Source: Arabidopsis thaliana
Lineage: Eukaryota; Streptophyta; Magnoliopsida; Brassicales; Brassicaceae
NCBI RefSeq assembly: GCF_000001735.4
Contig: NC_003070.9
Coordinates: 30,241,971-30,305,970, forward strand
DNA: 64,000 nt
Direction of reading: 5' to 3'
In this document: piece by piece, positions 36,254-50,261 of the stretch
How the letters are laid out: every line of letters starts with the position of its first letter
Numbering within the stretch: position 1 is the stretch's first letter
Program-made: the position numbers and the translations under genes
The notes under the pieces: model-generated
What the model was told of the DNA's origin: nothing
Seen by the model: the letters and a program-made list of their open reading frames with translations, nothing else
Database searches by the model: none

Positions 36254-38277
36254 TCAATGACCCGTTGATTGCGGCTGCAACCGGAATGAGCCAGACGCAT
36301 ATAGAGCTTGATAAACCGGGCGAATTCTCACTGTCAAAATAATGCTCAGCAGGGTTCCAAGCCCACAAACACCGGCTAGAACCAAGAATGTTACTCGGAA
36401 GCAATCTGGACCAATGCAGGTCATCTTCCCTTGCTTATCAGCCTCCTTGTCATAGATGTATCCTGCGAGAATGGCCGAGAAAATGGTGGCACCAAGCGGG
36501 TTTCCCAGCAGTATGAAGTTGAAGTTGATTCCAAAATGTCTAAGACCAAATAGCTCGGAGATGGTTGCGATAGATAAGAACTGAAACCCCATGCATATTC
36601 CGATTAGAGCAGTCGCAACGTAAATGGTGTGGTCGATAGCCATGGCGAAGAGGAGGAATGTGAACACCATAACTAGCTGCGCGGCTCCCATCCATAGTGT
36701 TCTTGGAAGCGTTCTTGACCTGAGAGACAAATAGGAGAGTCGTATGAAACAGCTATTTCCCAGAGAGAAACAGCGAGATTATTTTAGACCGAGAGAGATT
36801 CTCACCTCACAAAGTGCTCAGAAATGGCACCTGAAGCAAGACGGCCTATGAAGTTGAAGAAACTGAAAAGACACAGGAGTATTGTTGTGTCCTTAATACC
36901 AAAAGCAAATCCGATCTGTGCCAAGTTGTTCGAGACTGTAACACCTGAACCCATGCCGAGGAAGTAGACAAACCAAAGGAGCCAGAAATCTGCCTTGACA
37001 AAAACTTGGCCAAACTTGAAATCCTCACCTCTCCTGGGTTTTCTCTTCTTCTTCACGGCACCTTCTGCTTCAGCAAGAAGTATTTCCATATCCGACTCAT
37101 CATCTCCCTCAAAGATAGGCCCAAGGTTTGAAGCTGAGGTAGAAGGTGTCAGCAACGGTTCTTCATGAGTACCTTCCTCTTTGGCTAGATTGTCTGAAGA
37201 CCCCAGTGGAGAGCTCTTGGCATTTGAACGGAAAAGTGTCATCTTGATGGGAACCGCAAGAGGCGACAACAAAAGTAACACCATGATAGCCACAAGAACA
37301 TATTTGAGTATGCTGGGCAGTATAAACACCTCACTCAAAACAGTCGTCACAACAAGATAAGCAGCAAACAGTATACTAGTGACAAGCAGAAAAGCGAAAT
37401 ACATGGGCTCAGAAGGGTCTTCACCAGTAGCCGGAATACAGGGGCGGATGAAATACATCACAGTTAAGCATATAACCGGAATACCAACCGTAAGAAACAG
37501 AAGCAGATCCATAGCTGAATGGTGAAGCACCATGCTGAACAAGACAGTGAATGCTGCACCACTGATCCCAATATAACCTTTGAGAAGTCCAGCCACAGGG
37601 CCTCGGCTCATAGGAAAATTCCTCATATTGGTGACAAGAGATGCTGTACCGAACCACGAGTTGCTATTGGTAGCTAAAGCTAGAGCTACAAAAAGCTGTC
37701 AACAACAACATTACAAACAAATACTAAACTTTTGAGTTCACACGAAACAATAGAGTTTATAAATCTAATCGATGACACAAACCAACAAGATCTAAACTTG
37801 ATTAAGCATTCGATGCAATCTAGGGTTTATGAAAACCCCCAAAATAAAGGATTTTACAAACTTGGTCGTTGTATCTCATTTTGGCGTTTAAGGAGTATGA
37901 AGAAACAATTCGAATCAGAAATTTAGGAATGGATAAAGTTTTGTTACCAGCCAAAAAGGCAAGCCAAGAACGATTTGGCTGACGGAGAGCCAAAGAACGC
38001 CGAAGCCGAGGAAACAAGAGGAAGCTCCGATGAGAAGCATCGACCATGGAGGAAGCTTGTTACTGGCGTATCCAGGAAGAAGACCCATGTTTTCACCCAA
38101 ATCACAAGCAACGCCAAGGATCGTGACCTGCTGCTGGCTAAAACCCAAAACCGATTTGAGAGCGGAGGAGTAAAGCGGGAACGTCGAACCACTTCCCGCC
38201 GAGACCTGAACCCATGCGGCTGCCGCTAATCCCACCCACGGTGGTCTGCTTCCCGATTTTTCCGCCAGCTTCGTCAT
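36254..38277 (-). CDS. Nodulin-like major facilitator superfamily transporter
   Basis: Three exons: 38277-37948, 37695-36806 and 36719-36254, in phase, 561 residues. The N-terminal Nodulin-like domain begins WVGLAAAAWVQVSAGSGSTFPLYSSALKS. About 12 membrane segments are visible, with a large hydrophilic central loop (about residues 280-350) rich in Ser/Glu and ending KKKRKPRRGED. The C-terminal half starts ADFWLLWFVYFLGMGSGVTVSNNLAQIG, conserved in this family. Members are thought to move small solutes or metals; the substrate here is unknown. Some relatives are vacuolar or plasma-membrane proteins. Position matches At1g80530. Confidence 0.9.
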
Positions 38278-39667
38278 CTCTTCCGATCTCTCTTCTCCTG
38301 TGGGATTTTAGAAAAGTGCTTTGCTTAAACAGAGGAGATGAATCAGACTCACTCACTCTCACTTTATTGTTTGGTGTGTTTCTATTTAAAGCATTAAACA
38401 TCTTCAAAATGACGTCATATTTTTTAACATATTTAAAGCATACGTTATAGTAGTTTCATACTATTTTTTAAAAAAAAACTCAAGAGGATAAAAAGCGTGA
38501 TTCGCAAGAGGTTTAGCATTACTTTTGAAACTAATCATATTAAATTCTTGAAGAATTGCAAGTGGGTCTCAGTTAGATTCTTAGTATTATTCACAACTAA
38601 TGACAAAAATCCTACGTTTTTTATTTTTGTTCCTATTCTATTTTATTTTTTGTCTGAAATTCGACAGTTATAAGAAGCACTAACCAATCAAACACTTTCC
38701 GTTATTTTTTTGGCTTAATTTGAAAATTTATTTTATGGTACAAATATGTAAGAGAGGAAATTGTTGTCTTGTTAAGATTTTTGTGCTTGAAACACGTGAG
38801 GTCATTTGACTGTGACTTCGTCCCGCGTGGACCGCCCGATACATCACTTTGGTATTGGCATAGATCTTAACGTTCCCATGGCATATTTAAAAAACATTAT
38901 AGAGTCAAAAACCGACAATTACAGGATTATCGTTGCATAAAAATAAATTAAAGAGGGGGCCTAACTTTTTGTTTGTTTTGTTTTGACTGCTACATATGGA
39001 CCTTAACTAAAATACTCAAAAATCTTACCTACTGAGGACGGAAAAAAAACAATAATTTGCAAGTTGAAACGGCAGGACACCTGGTTCTGCACCGGCCTCG
39101 AGGCACAAATAGCAATCCGACACGTCAGAATTTCACAAATAGCAATTAGGTATGGTGCCTAGCTAGCCCCAACTAGTCGTCGCAATTACTAAGTACATTT
39201 AGTTTGGGGGTCCAACGGCGACGTTCGTTGACAAATTCAATGGCTTTGCTTTATTGAAAAACCTACTCATGTCATGTATCTTAGAATGTTCAACATTTTT
39301 TCTCACCTCTTATTCTCATAGAATGAAATTAGTAAATAATTATACAAGTAGAATATTATCTAAAAGAAAAGTTTATAATTTATATTTTTAGACCAGGAAA
39401 AAAACATCAATACTATTATAGCTATCTAGTGAAGTTAATAGTCTAAATAAGTTGTTGATTTACAGACTATCCACTTTCTAAAAGTTAATAAACCGAGTAA
39501 AACAATAAAAGAGCGTTTGCACAAAAAAAACAACAAATAAAAAAAAATTGACGAATTCCTTTGCACGTACGACTTTATTTTTAAAACCATATATCATTAA
39601 CGTTTCCAAAAAAAAAAAAAAAGGGGTGATAATATGGGCCGAGTCCATAATGGGCTGGCTCCACTAA
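38278..39667. other. MFS promoter and spacer
   Basis: The left part is the promoter and leader of the minus-strand MFS gene; the right end is the 3' UTR of the next minus-strand gene. GGGCC/GGCCC motifs occur near 39635-39655. A poly(A) run is at about 39608-39622. No gene is recognised. Confidence 0.45.
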
Positions 39668-42288
39668 TTAAAATCTATTCATCTGGATCATAGACTTTTT
39701 GGTTTGAGATCGGTGACGTCTTTCCCTGACGAAAATCAACCAGAAGATGAGTGAGAACATGACTGCACCAGAGAGCGACGCGAGTCCTGCGTAGATCCAC
39801 TGACTTGTAATGCTAAGTCCAGGGCAGTTCTTGGTGGTTATGTCTCTGAAGGTGTCTCTAACGAATGTACAGTCCGCAATACTAGCTAAGAAGGGACCAT
39901 AATGGTCCAACGTGAACGCCACGTTGATCGCACCCATCATCTGGTCGTACGAACCTTGTGTTAACCTCCCCTGCGTTGTGCAGATTCCTTCTGCGTTCAC
40001 TTGGCAAATATAGCCTTTATAAACCTAATTACAAAAACATATACAAATTGAATTAACATTAACATTTGACATATGTATCACTTATGAGAAAATGTATGTA
40101 CCTGAGAAGCATTGGCTAAGAGGACTTCGTCGGGAGCACAAGGCCGCGGTTTGTGATTTTGGTCGAGTGGGTTACAGAGAAGAGGAACGAGCGGACCAGA
40201 CTGGTTGTGGTAGAAAGGGGCATTAGGTGGGAACTGATCATGGTTACTGACATTGACCGTGTACGCATTGGTCATGTCAACGGCCGTCGCAGTCATCGTC
40301 TTCGTTATATCCAATGTCTCTCCAATGGTTTTAGGATCTAAACACGGAAGAAGTTGACTCAATGCTGAGTCTGCCGCTGGGTCATGCACCCATTGGTCCA
40401 TAGCCATACACGTGTCCGCAACCACACTGTTTATTAAGTAACATCATTAGTTTGATAAAAACAAATTGAATCTTGAATTAGATCAAGTGACGACGAAATA
40501 TCATTTACTTGTGGAATACAAGGAAAACGGCGCTGAGGAGGATAGTGGCTGTGACGAGAATCCAACCAAGAATTACCAATCTGATATAATTGAAACACTG
40601 ATTATAAACATTTGATTTGGATATGATATGATAATATAACAACGTAGTCTAAGTGTAACTCACAGGTAGACAAGAACTCGCAATCCACAGAACGAAAACA
40701 CTGTTTCGAAAGAAGAAGAAAAACAGAAACAAAAATAATGAGATTATTCTGTATCTTCAGATCAAAATAGATATGTTTTGATTTGTGACTTACAAAGGCC
40801 GAGGAATGCGACTGCGAGCATTACACCAGCGATCACATTTAACACATATCTCCTGAGGAAAACGCATTTGAGTCAAATACTCAAACAGAGCTTCTATATA
40901 TATTTAGCTTGTGAGGCAAGAAACATATCAAGCGAATACTTATTACTTACACAGGGTTTAGTGCTCCGGTGAGATAACGGATTGTCTGGTTAGCGACACG
41001 GTCGGGGTAAGTGATGTTAGACATCTTGATCATGTTGTTGAAATGATCGATGTTGCCTCTAAACTCGGGAGGAAACAGGTTGTGTCCATCGAGCTGAATG
41101 TCTTTAGCAGATTGAATCGAGTCCCATAAGCTCGTTAGCTTAGTCAAAACTCCAGTTGCTTGTTTCACAATGTACATAAACGTCCTCTCCACGCTACCGT
41201 AGAACTCGTTTTGCCCCGTGTACAGCATTGCAGACCCAATCCTGAAGATAAACGACATCGCGTCACAAATTAGTAATCTTATAAGATTATTTGAAGTTCT
41301 TAAGTAATTTAATGATGGGTTACACGGCGGCTATGGTGAAGAGGAGGAGGAAGACGAGAGAAAGAGTGTAGCAGACGCGAGAGTAGCCGTAGTTGCGGCG
41401 GCCACAGCCACAACAGCAACAACAGAGGCATGAGCAGATGAGAAAGAGTCCGAGCAATACGAACCACGCGATTGCTATTACTATGAATGGAACTGCAGAA
41501 AATCCAACGGACTGAAAAAGACAAAACAATAACCATTACGATTTTCGAAATTTTGCTACAAAGAACATCACATTTATTTTTTTTTTATTTTAAAATCACG
41601 TTTTTCTGTAGTTTAATTTTCGCCCTTAACTAAATCAATTGCTACATTATCTACCCCAAAGCATCATACTACTACTAATTAGTTTACTCTGGTTTAATTG
41701 TCTAAACGTCCACTTAAGTGTAATCGTTTCCAAAATAAATACAATTCTATATCTTTGTTGTGGTCAGATAATGTTTTACCCAAAAACTGATTTAATCGTC
41801 TAAATGCCTCAAGAAAATATAGGTTTGACGGAAAGAATTTATTTTTGACATTTAGAATATTGAAATCAATTAAAAAAGACAGACTCACGGCGATGTAATG
41901 AGAGTTGGTAACGTTCCAACCATCGACATAAATATTGAAATGGTTGAGAGGGTCAGGTCGCTGTGTCCTCTCCGCCGCTAACACCAATCTGGTCCCATTC
42001 CCTCCTTCCAAAATTTGCCTCCTCACTCCTAAAATCATTTTCTTAAATTTTTATCAGAAGCCATTTTTTAATCAAATTTGTATAATTGTATCCAAAAGAA
42101 AAAAGGGGTTTCTCTGGTTTAAAAGAAACAAAACTTTTACCTTGAAATGAGGTAGAGGATGGACGATGATGACAAGAAGACGAAACTGCATGAGAAAAAG
42201 AAACCAAACTCGACGTGATCAGAAGCCCAACGGTGATCAGGAGGAGACGCCGGCGACTATGATATGACGGCGTTTCGCTATTAACCAT
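39668..42288 (-). CDS. Plant Tweety-like multi-pass membrane protein
   Basis: Nine exons: 42288-42141, 42028-41889, 41511-41324, 41241-40951, 40852-40794, 40700-40664, 40580-40509, 40426-40102 and 40024-39668. Phases agree and give 538 residues. It has a signal peptide or first anchor (LLLITVGLLITSSLVSFSHA), then about four more membrane segments. The segment after exon 3's anchor is extremely Cys-rich (CSCLCCCCCGCG), a likely palmitoylation or metal site. A large extracytosolic loop with paired Cys and NxS/T sites lies between the last two anchors. The overall layout resembles the plant family distantly related to animal Tweety chloride channels; this is recognition of pattern, not proof. 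Function is unknown. Position matches At1g80540. Confidence 0.82.
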
Positions 42289-43387
42289 TATTCTCCCTAT
42301 TTTTCTTGTCTAATTCTCTCTCTTTTTTTGTTTTTTTGGGGGAGGTTTGGTTTCTAATTTCTGAAACTCTAAAAAAGGGTTTATCAATCAAACGTATGAA
42401 TAAGAATCTTTTACTTCTTCAGGAAATCAAGGACAAAGAAGATGAAACGAAACTGTTCCCTTTATTTAGATTTTCACCATCCATTGTTGTTATTCTGTTT
42501 TGTTTTAAGTTTTCACCTCATTTTCTTAGTTTTTAAAATCCTTAATTAATTACTCTTTTAACTCTTATTGGCTGTGTGACCTAAAACTTAAATTAATGAA
42601 TCACATTTTTTTCTATAAAACCGATTATACAATAAAATTGAAATGAAATTGGTAAAAATACTTTATACTCAGGGTCGACTCGGAGATTAGAAAAAGAAAC
42701 GGAGAATGGCATTAATTACCACCAATACTGACATGAGAGCTACTCTAATTTTGTAACGGAAAATTGCATTTATGATCATCTGGTACCAACTTTTCCTGCT
42801 TTTGCTCTGTCATGGCATTTTCTAAAGAAAAATGTTGTAACTAAGATTTTTTTTAGAAAATTGTTACGTCATGTCTGCATAATCTTTACAAAAGTAAGCT
42901 AAGATTAAAAGTCGTATTCTTTAGTTGAATTTTTTTCAAATTACAATAATAACGCCATATTCTCCAATGGTTTTAAGAATGTGATCCATGATGGATCATC
43001 CATCGTTTCTGTAGGGTGTTTTATTGAGCTTAACGATCTTACAAAATAGCCACAAAATGCCTGTGGTTGTCACAGAGTGGAACAACAACAAAAAAAAATT
43101 AAGTTAGAGAGTGAATTACAAATGGTACGTATATGTAGTAGAACACATATAGGAGGCGACAAACCATCTTTCAAAACCAAATCTTCGGAATTTGGCTTAA
43201 GACACACAACTCAACCAGATTTCTCAATGAACCTCAGTGTTTTCTCCTCGGTTTTGAGTTGAAACAAAGCCACTTTATGGCAAAGATGATATACCTTGGG
43301 GAGATTTCTCCATCCAAAAGGACGCTTCTCTATTGCTTCATGTCTGTTTTGAACACATAACCAAAGAGTTTCTTCATATCTAGTTAT
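42289..43387. other. Spacer between two minus-strand genes
   Basis: The left part is the leader and promoter of the membrane-protein gene; the right end is the PPR gene's 3' UTR. Frames in it (42306-42536, 43077-43262) show no domain. Confidence 0.45.
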
Positions 43388-44734
43388 CTATTCTCTACAG
43401 ACAAGCGTTTCGTCCAAGGACTTTTCTACCAACTCAGGCCTTCTCCTTGGAGATAGCCCTCTTTCGATCATTTCCTCCTCATATTCCCTAGCCATATCCA
43501 ACATTCCTTTCTGAATCAACGCATCAATCACAGCATTATACGCCGCTGAATCAGGAGTATCCCCAGACTCTTTCATTGTCTTCCACACATATAATACCGG
43601 CTGAAGAAATCCCCATCTCTCAAACTTCCTCATTAGCATCACATAAGTATCCATCTTTGGCCTCACTCCACTCCTTATCATCCTACCAAACAGACTTAGG
43701 ATCTCACTCGGTTTCTCCAAACGGGAAAAGAGACACATGTAAGTAATCGAATCGGGTTGACAACCTCTCTTAGGCATCTCATCAAGCATCCGATACGCGT
43801 CTCTCATCCTCCCGTCTTCACATAGAAGCTTAATGATTGTGTTATGAGTCGCAACATTAGGTTCACAACCTCTTTCCCTCATCTCCCGAAATACCCTGAT
43901 ACCGAATTCAACACCTTGCGACGCTCCAATGGCTCGAATCACAGTGTTATAAGCAACCACATCGAGTTTCATCCTTCTACTCTTCATTTCCTTATACAAC
44001 TTCACAGCTTTCCACGGTTTCCCGCTCTTGCACATGATATCCATGTAAATGGAATACGAAAAAAGATCCTTAGTAACACCTTCAGTATCCATCTTCTTCC
44101 AATACTCCTTGCATTTACCCCACCATCCCAATTTCGACCACCCACGAAGAATCAGATTATGAATCTTAGTATTACTCACACTAAAACCATTACCAATGAC
44201 ATTCTTCCCAAAACAAAGCTCTTCAGCTTCAACCACATGTTTATGCTCGCAAAGCGCATCGACCAGATTATAAAATGATGTTTCATCTCTCAAATTGAAA
44301 TCATCCAATTTATCATACGCATCAATAGCCTCCTGAACAAGATGAGCCGTCACATAACGCTTAAAGACTATACGAAACGTGACGTGATTCGGCACAGATT
44401 CCGTGTTTCCGATCATGCGGTTAATCAAAGCCCAAGAAATTTCAAACTCGAAATACTTACCCAGAATATCGATCACCCGATTGAATGTCTCGGTGGTATG
44501 TCTGAATCCGGATTCTCTCTCGACCCAGTTGAAAAACTCCAACGCCTTTTGCCAATCGTTGCTGTAACATGTGAGAGCTTCGCATACTGTTTTCTGATCG
44601 TAACTGGACTGATCTTCTTCTTCCTGAGATCGAAACTTCGCATCATCGACATTTGAAATAGGTTTTACTGACAGAAGCCGAACGGAGTAAGGGGAAGCAA
44701 TCCGAACTCGATTGAGTCGCCGCAACAAGAGCAT
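43388..44734 (-). CDS. P-type pentatricopeptide repeat protein
   Basis: Intronless frame of 448 residues. The N-terminus (MLLLRRLNRVRIASPYSVRLLS) is Arg/Ser/Leu-rich with no acidic residue, a good mitochondrial presequence. About nine to ten 35-residue PPR units follow, for example VAYNTVIRAIGASQGVEFGIRVFREM and ATHNTIIKLLCEDGRMRDAYRMLDEM. PPR proteins bind organellar RNA one nucleotide per repeat and act in its processing, stability or translation. There is no E/DYW tail, so RNA editing by deamination is not expected from this protein. RNA target unknown. It shares a 300-bp divergent promoter with the truncated IMD copy. Position matches At1g80550. Confidence 0.93.
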   Translation of the reverse strand: MLLLRRLNRVRIASPYSVRLLSVKPISNVDDAKFRSQEEEDQSSYDQKTVCEALTCYSNDWQKALEFFNWVERESGFRHTTETFNRVIDILGKYFEFEISWALINRMIGNTESVPNHVTFRIVFKRYVTAHLVQEAIDAYDKLDDFNLRDETSFYNLVDALCEHKHVVEAEELCFGKNVIGNGFSVSNTKIHNLILRGWSKLGWWGKCKEYWKKMDTEGVTKDLFSYSIYMDIMCKSGKPWKAVKLYKEMKSRRMKLDVVAYNTVIRAIGASQGVEFGIRVFREMRERGCEPNVATHNTIIKLLCEDGRMRDAYRMLDEMPKRGCQPDSITYMCLFSRLEKPSEILSLFGRMIRSGVRPKMDTYVMLMRKFERWGFLQPVLYVWKTMKESGDTPDSAAYNAVIDALIQKGMLDMAREYEEEMIERGLSPRRRPELVEKSLDETLVCRE

Positions 44735-45035
44735 TCTCTTGTTTCCCCTCTCCGCTCCCTGTACACACGAAATTAGGGTTCATCATCTAACGGGCGAATT
44801 TTGACCCGAATACCCATTTTAAAATCTGACCCGAATACCATTTATGGGCCCAAAGCCCGCTGGACTTGTGTTAATATTTGGAACATTTGGGCCGATCTAT
44901 CTTCTACGAATCTTTCTTAGGCCCATCATAATTGAGCCATCCAGAGGTGAAAATAAATAATCGAACGGTTAATATTGGTTTGATTATAAACACAAAAGTT
45001 CTTTCCAGGTCTCCTTGTAGTCTTTGTTGTAGTAA
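44735..45035. promoter_or_regulatory. Divergent promoter of the PPR gene and truncated IMD gene
   Basis: Only 301 bp separate the two starts. The region holds TGGGCCCA (44845-44852), TGGGCC (44888-44893) and GGCCCA (44920-44925), all site II-type elements. A direct repeat TGACCCGAATACC occurs near 44802 and 44827. Site II elements are typical of organelle-protein and housekeeping promoters; use in both directions is inferred. Confidence 0.55.
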
Positions 45036-45640
45036 ATGGCGGGAGTCATCCACGTCAGCAGTACCCAGATTCCGGTTGCGTTTATGTCCGCAACCAAACA
45101 GAGCTTTAGGAGAGCTTCTGTGATCAGATGTGCCGCCAACACTCCAAAGAAACGGTACACCATCGCGGTTCTTCCCGGCGATGGCGTCGGTAACGAAGTG
45201 ATCCCAGTCGCTGTTGACGTTCTTTGTTTAGCTGGGTCTCTTGAAGGTTCCTTCTTTCTCATCCTGTTGCCTAATTTAATTTGATTTTCCCAACTGAAAT
45301 CGTGTTTTTGGATATCAGGGATAGATTTTAGCTTCGAGGAGTTGCCTATAGGAGGTGTTGCTTTAGATCTTGTCGGAGTTCCACTGCCTAAGGAAACATT
45401 GATCAGGGCAAAGCAATCAGACGCTCTTCTTCTCGGAGCTGTTGGATGGTATGGTATTATTACCATAACTTTCGTTCATCTCAAGTTTGGATTCATCTAA
45501 AGTTTGGATTTTTGAATTGAAGGCCGAAATGGGATAACAATCCCAAGCATTTGAAGCCGATAACGGCCTTGTTGCAGCTTCGTGCGGCTCTTCAAGTATT
45601 TGATGAGCCCTCCTTCTTCTGTGAGGTGCTGCTAATAAAT

Positions 45641-45681
<41 letters not shown>

Positions 45682-45769
45682 ATGTGGTAATGTAAGGTGT
45701 CCATTTACAAAATTAAAAACTTTGGGGTCAATTCTGAAAATAAAACAATGTGCAAAAAAGGACCCATAA
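45036..45769 (+). pseudogene. Truncated 3-isopropylmalate dehydrogenase copy
   Basis: Three exons (45036-45246, 45319-45448, 45523-45769) read as 195 residues. The first two and a half match the neighbouring IMD2: a transit-like N-terminus, KKRYTIAVLPGDGVGNEV, then the [17 protein letters not shown] block. Exon 2 has the same 130-bp length and phase as in IMD2. After LLQLRAALQVF the similarity stops. The frame runs into a TA microsatellite (repeated Ile-Tyr) and ends at the TGA at 45767-45769. The rest of the enzyme, including substrate-binding Arg, Mg-binding Asp and most of the NAD pocket, is absent, so it cannot be a dehydrogenase. It is a partial tandem duplicate, possibly still transcribed and spliced. 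Position matches At1g80555. Confidence 0.85.
45643..45676. repeat. TA microsatellite
   Basis: Uninterrupted (AT)n of about 34 bp at the point where the truncated IMD copy loses similarity to IMD2. It probably varies in length between accessions. Confidence 0.9.
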
Positions 45770-45862
45770 ATGCAAAGAAGTAAAGTCTGAGTGTACTAGT
45801 AGTATCCATTTGACTTGCGGTTTCAAAATCCGAAAAAGACCAATCAATCCTTTCTCCCTGAA

Positions 45863-48156
<2,294 letters not shown>

Positions 48157-48857
48157 TATTTGTAGAAACTTTGAAGAGTTCATTTCCAACAACAAATGTT
48201 GTACCTTGTACTCAAAGAGTCTCGGTTTTATTAGCGATTTTTATAATGTGAGATTATTAGAGGGACTTATTTGATCGAACTGAAACGTTGATGTTTTTTT
48301 CTGAGAAATAAATATCCTTGTGGAGATAATGACGTGTCAGAGTATCACTCAAAAAGCCAAAAATTAGAGAGACAAAAAAGATTCAATCTCCCCCGTAGTC
48401 CTTATCCGGCGCCGAGTGTGGTCAAACGTCGCAAGAGTTTTCGCTCTTTCCGGTGAGATCTTTTTCCTCTGATTTCTGTTTCATGGCAAGCCTACTTTTA
48501 GAGCTGAGTTTAATCGATGAATCAAGGATGTGAATTTTTGTTATTTCTTGATTATTCATTATTATGTTCAAGAAATCTAAATCTCTGCTTGGGAACTAAT
48601 TCACAATTTAGACATCTCTGATGAGTTTTTCCTCTGTTTTTTATTTCTATCTTATCAATTTTGTTTCTGGAAATTTTCATGGCTTTTTGAATGTTCATTG
48701 GGATTGCGTATCTTGGTGGTGGTAAGTAAAAAGTCAAACGCCTTCGTTTTTCTGCATAATCTCTGAGTTCCATCAAAGCTCTGTTTTGTGTTTTCAAGGT
48801 GGACTTTTCACTTGACATGTTAGGCTTTGATCCTTTTTTGTTCACACAGATAGACAA
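48157..48857. other. IMD2 3' UTR and leader of the F-box/LRR gene
   Basis: After the IMD2 3' UTR, a likely 5' exon of the next gene ends near a CCGGTGAGATC donor around 48450. A CACAG acceptor sits just before its ATG, so a 5' UTR intron of about 0.4 kb is likely. Confidence 0.5.
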
Positions 48858-50261
48858 ATGGATGAATTGCCAGACCATTTGGTTTGGGACATTCTCAGTA
48901 AGCTTCATACTACCGATGACAGAAACTCGCTTTCACTCTCATGCAAACGTTTCTTCTCGCTGGACAACGAGCAAAGATACTCTCTGCGGATTGGTTGCGG
49001 TTTAGTTCCTGCATCCGATGCATTGCTTTCTCTCTGCAGGAGGTTTCCAAATCTTTCCAAAGTGGAGATTATATACTCAGGCTGGATGTCAAAACTTGGC
49101 AAACAAGTTGACGATCAAGGCCTTCTTGTCCTGACCACAAACTGTCATTCTCTCACTGATCTCACTCTGAGCTTCTGCACCTTCATCACCGATGTTGGCA
49201 TAGGCCATTTGTCGTCGTGTCCAGAGCTTTCTTCGTTGAAGTTAAATTTCGCTCCCAGGATCACTGGTTGTGGTGTGTTGTCACTTGCTGTAGGATGCAA
49301 GAAACTCAGGAGACTTCATCTCATTCGATGCCTAAACGTTGCAAGTGTAGAGTGGTTGGAGTATTTCGGAAAGCTTGAGACTTTAGAAGAACTCTGTATC
49401 AAGAACTGCAGAGCCATTGGGGAAGGTGATTTGATCAAGCTGAGGAATAGCTGGCGAAAGCTGACAAGTCTGCAGTTTGAGGTAGATGCCAATTACAGGT
49501 ACATGAAGGTTTACGACCAGTTAGATGTGGAACGGTGGCCCAAACAGTTGGTTCCCTGTGACAGTCTGGTGGAGCTCAGCCTCGGTAACTGCATCATAGC
49601 TCCTGGTAGAGGGCTCGCTTGTGTGCTGAGAAATTGCAAGAACCTGGAGAAGCTTCATCTGGACATGTGTACCGGTGTCAGCGACTCAGACATCATAGCA
49701 TTGGTTCAGAAAGCTAGTCACCTAAGAAGCATCTCGCTCCGTGTCCCGTCCGATTTTACTCTGCCTCTCTTAAACAACATCACGTTAAGATTAACCGATG
49801 AAAGCCTCAGCGCCATAGCTCAACACTGCTCAAAGCTCGAATCTTTCAAGATATCTTTCTCAGACGGTGAATTCCCTTCCCTCTTCTCTTTCACACTCCA
49901 GGGGATAATCACTCTGATCCAGAAATGCCCAGTACGCGAGCTTTCTCTTGACCATGTGTGTGTATTCAACGACATGGGGATGGAGGCTCTATGTTCAGCT
50001 CAGAAACTTGAGATCTTAGAGCTTGTCCATTGCCAAGAAGTGAGCGATGAGGGGTTGATTCTGGTGAGCCAGTTTCCTTCTCTCAATGTGTTGAAGTTAT
50101 CAAAATGTCTGGGAGTGACAGACGATGGAATGAGACCACTTGTTGGATCTCACAAGTTGGAGTTGCTTGTTGTTGAAGATTGTCCTCAGGTTTCAAGAAG
50201 AGGTGTTCATGGTGCTGCAACGTCTGTCTCGTTTAAGCAAGATTTGTCATGGATGTATTGA
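48858..50261 (+). CDS. F-box / leucine-rich repeat (RNI-like) protein
   Basis: A single coding exon of 467 residues. The F-box is at the very N-terminus: MDELPDHLVWDILSKLHTTDDRNSLSLSCKRFFSLDNEQR. The rest is cysteine-containing LRRs of the GRR1/FBL type (CxxLxxLxLxxCxxITDxGIGHL and similar), about 13-15 units to the end (VEDCPQVSRRGVHGAA). It would be the receptor of an SCF E3 ligase like the TIR1/COI1 or EBF groups, but the substrate is unknown. The ATG lies right after a probable 5' UTR intron acceptor. Position matches At1g80570. Confidence 0.9.
   Translation: MDELPDHLVWDILSKLHTTDDRNSLSLSCKRFFSLDNEQRYSLRIGCGLVPASDALLSLCRRFPNLSKVEIIYSGWMSKLGKQVDDQGLLVLTTNCHSLTDLTLSFCTFITDVGIGHLSSCPELSSLKLNFAPRITGCGVLSLAVGCKKLRRLHLIRCLNVASVEWLEYFGKLETLEELCIKNCRAIGEGDLIKLRNSWRKLTSLQFEVDANYRYMKVYDQLDVERWPKQLVPCDSLVELSLGNCIIAPGRGLACVLRNCKNLEKLHLDMCTGVSDSDIIALVQKASHLRSISLRVPSDFTLPLLNNITLRLTDESLSAIAQHCSKLESFKISFSDGEFPSLFSFTLQGIITLIQKCPVRELSLDHVCVFNDMGMEALCSAQKLEILELVHCQEVSDEGLILVSQFPSLNVLKLSKCLGVTDDGMRPLVGSHKLELLVVEDCPQVSRRGVHGAATSVSFKQDLSWMY

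Noticed and set aside
36222-36404. 60-residue minus-strand frame at the MFS gene end
   Set aside because: Out-of-frame shadow of the last MFS exon.
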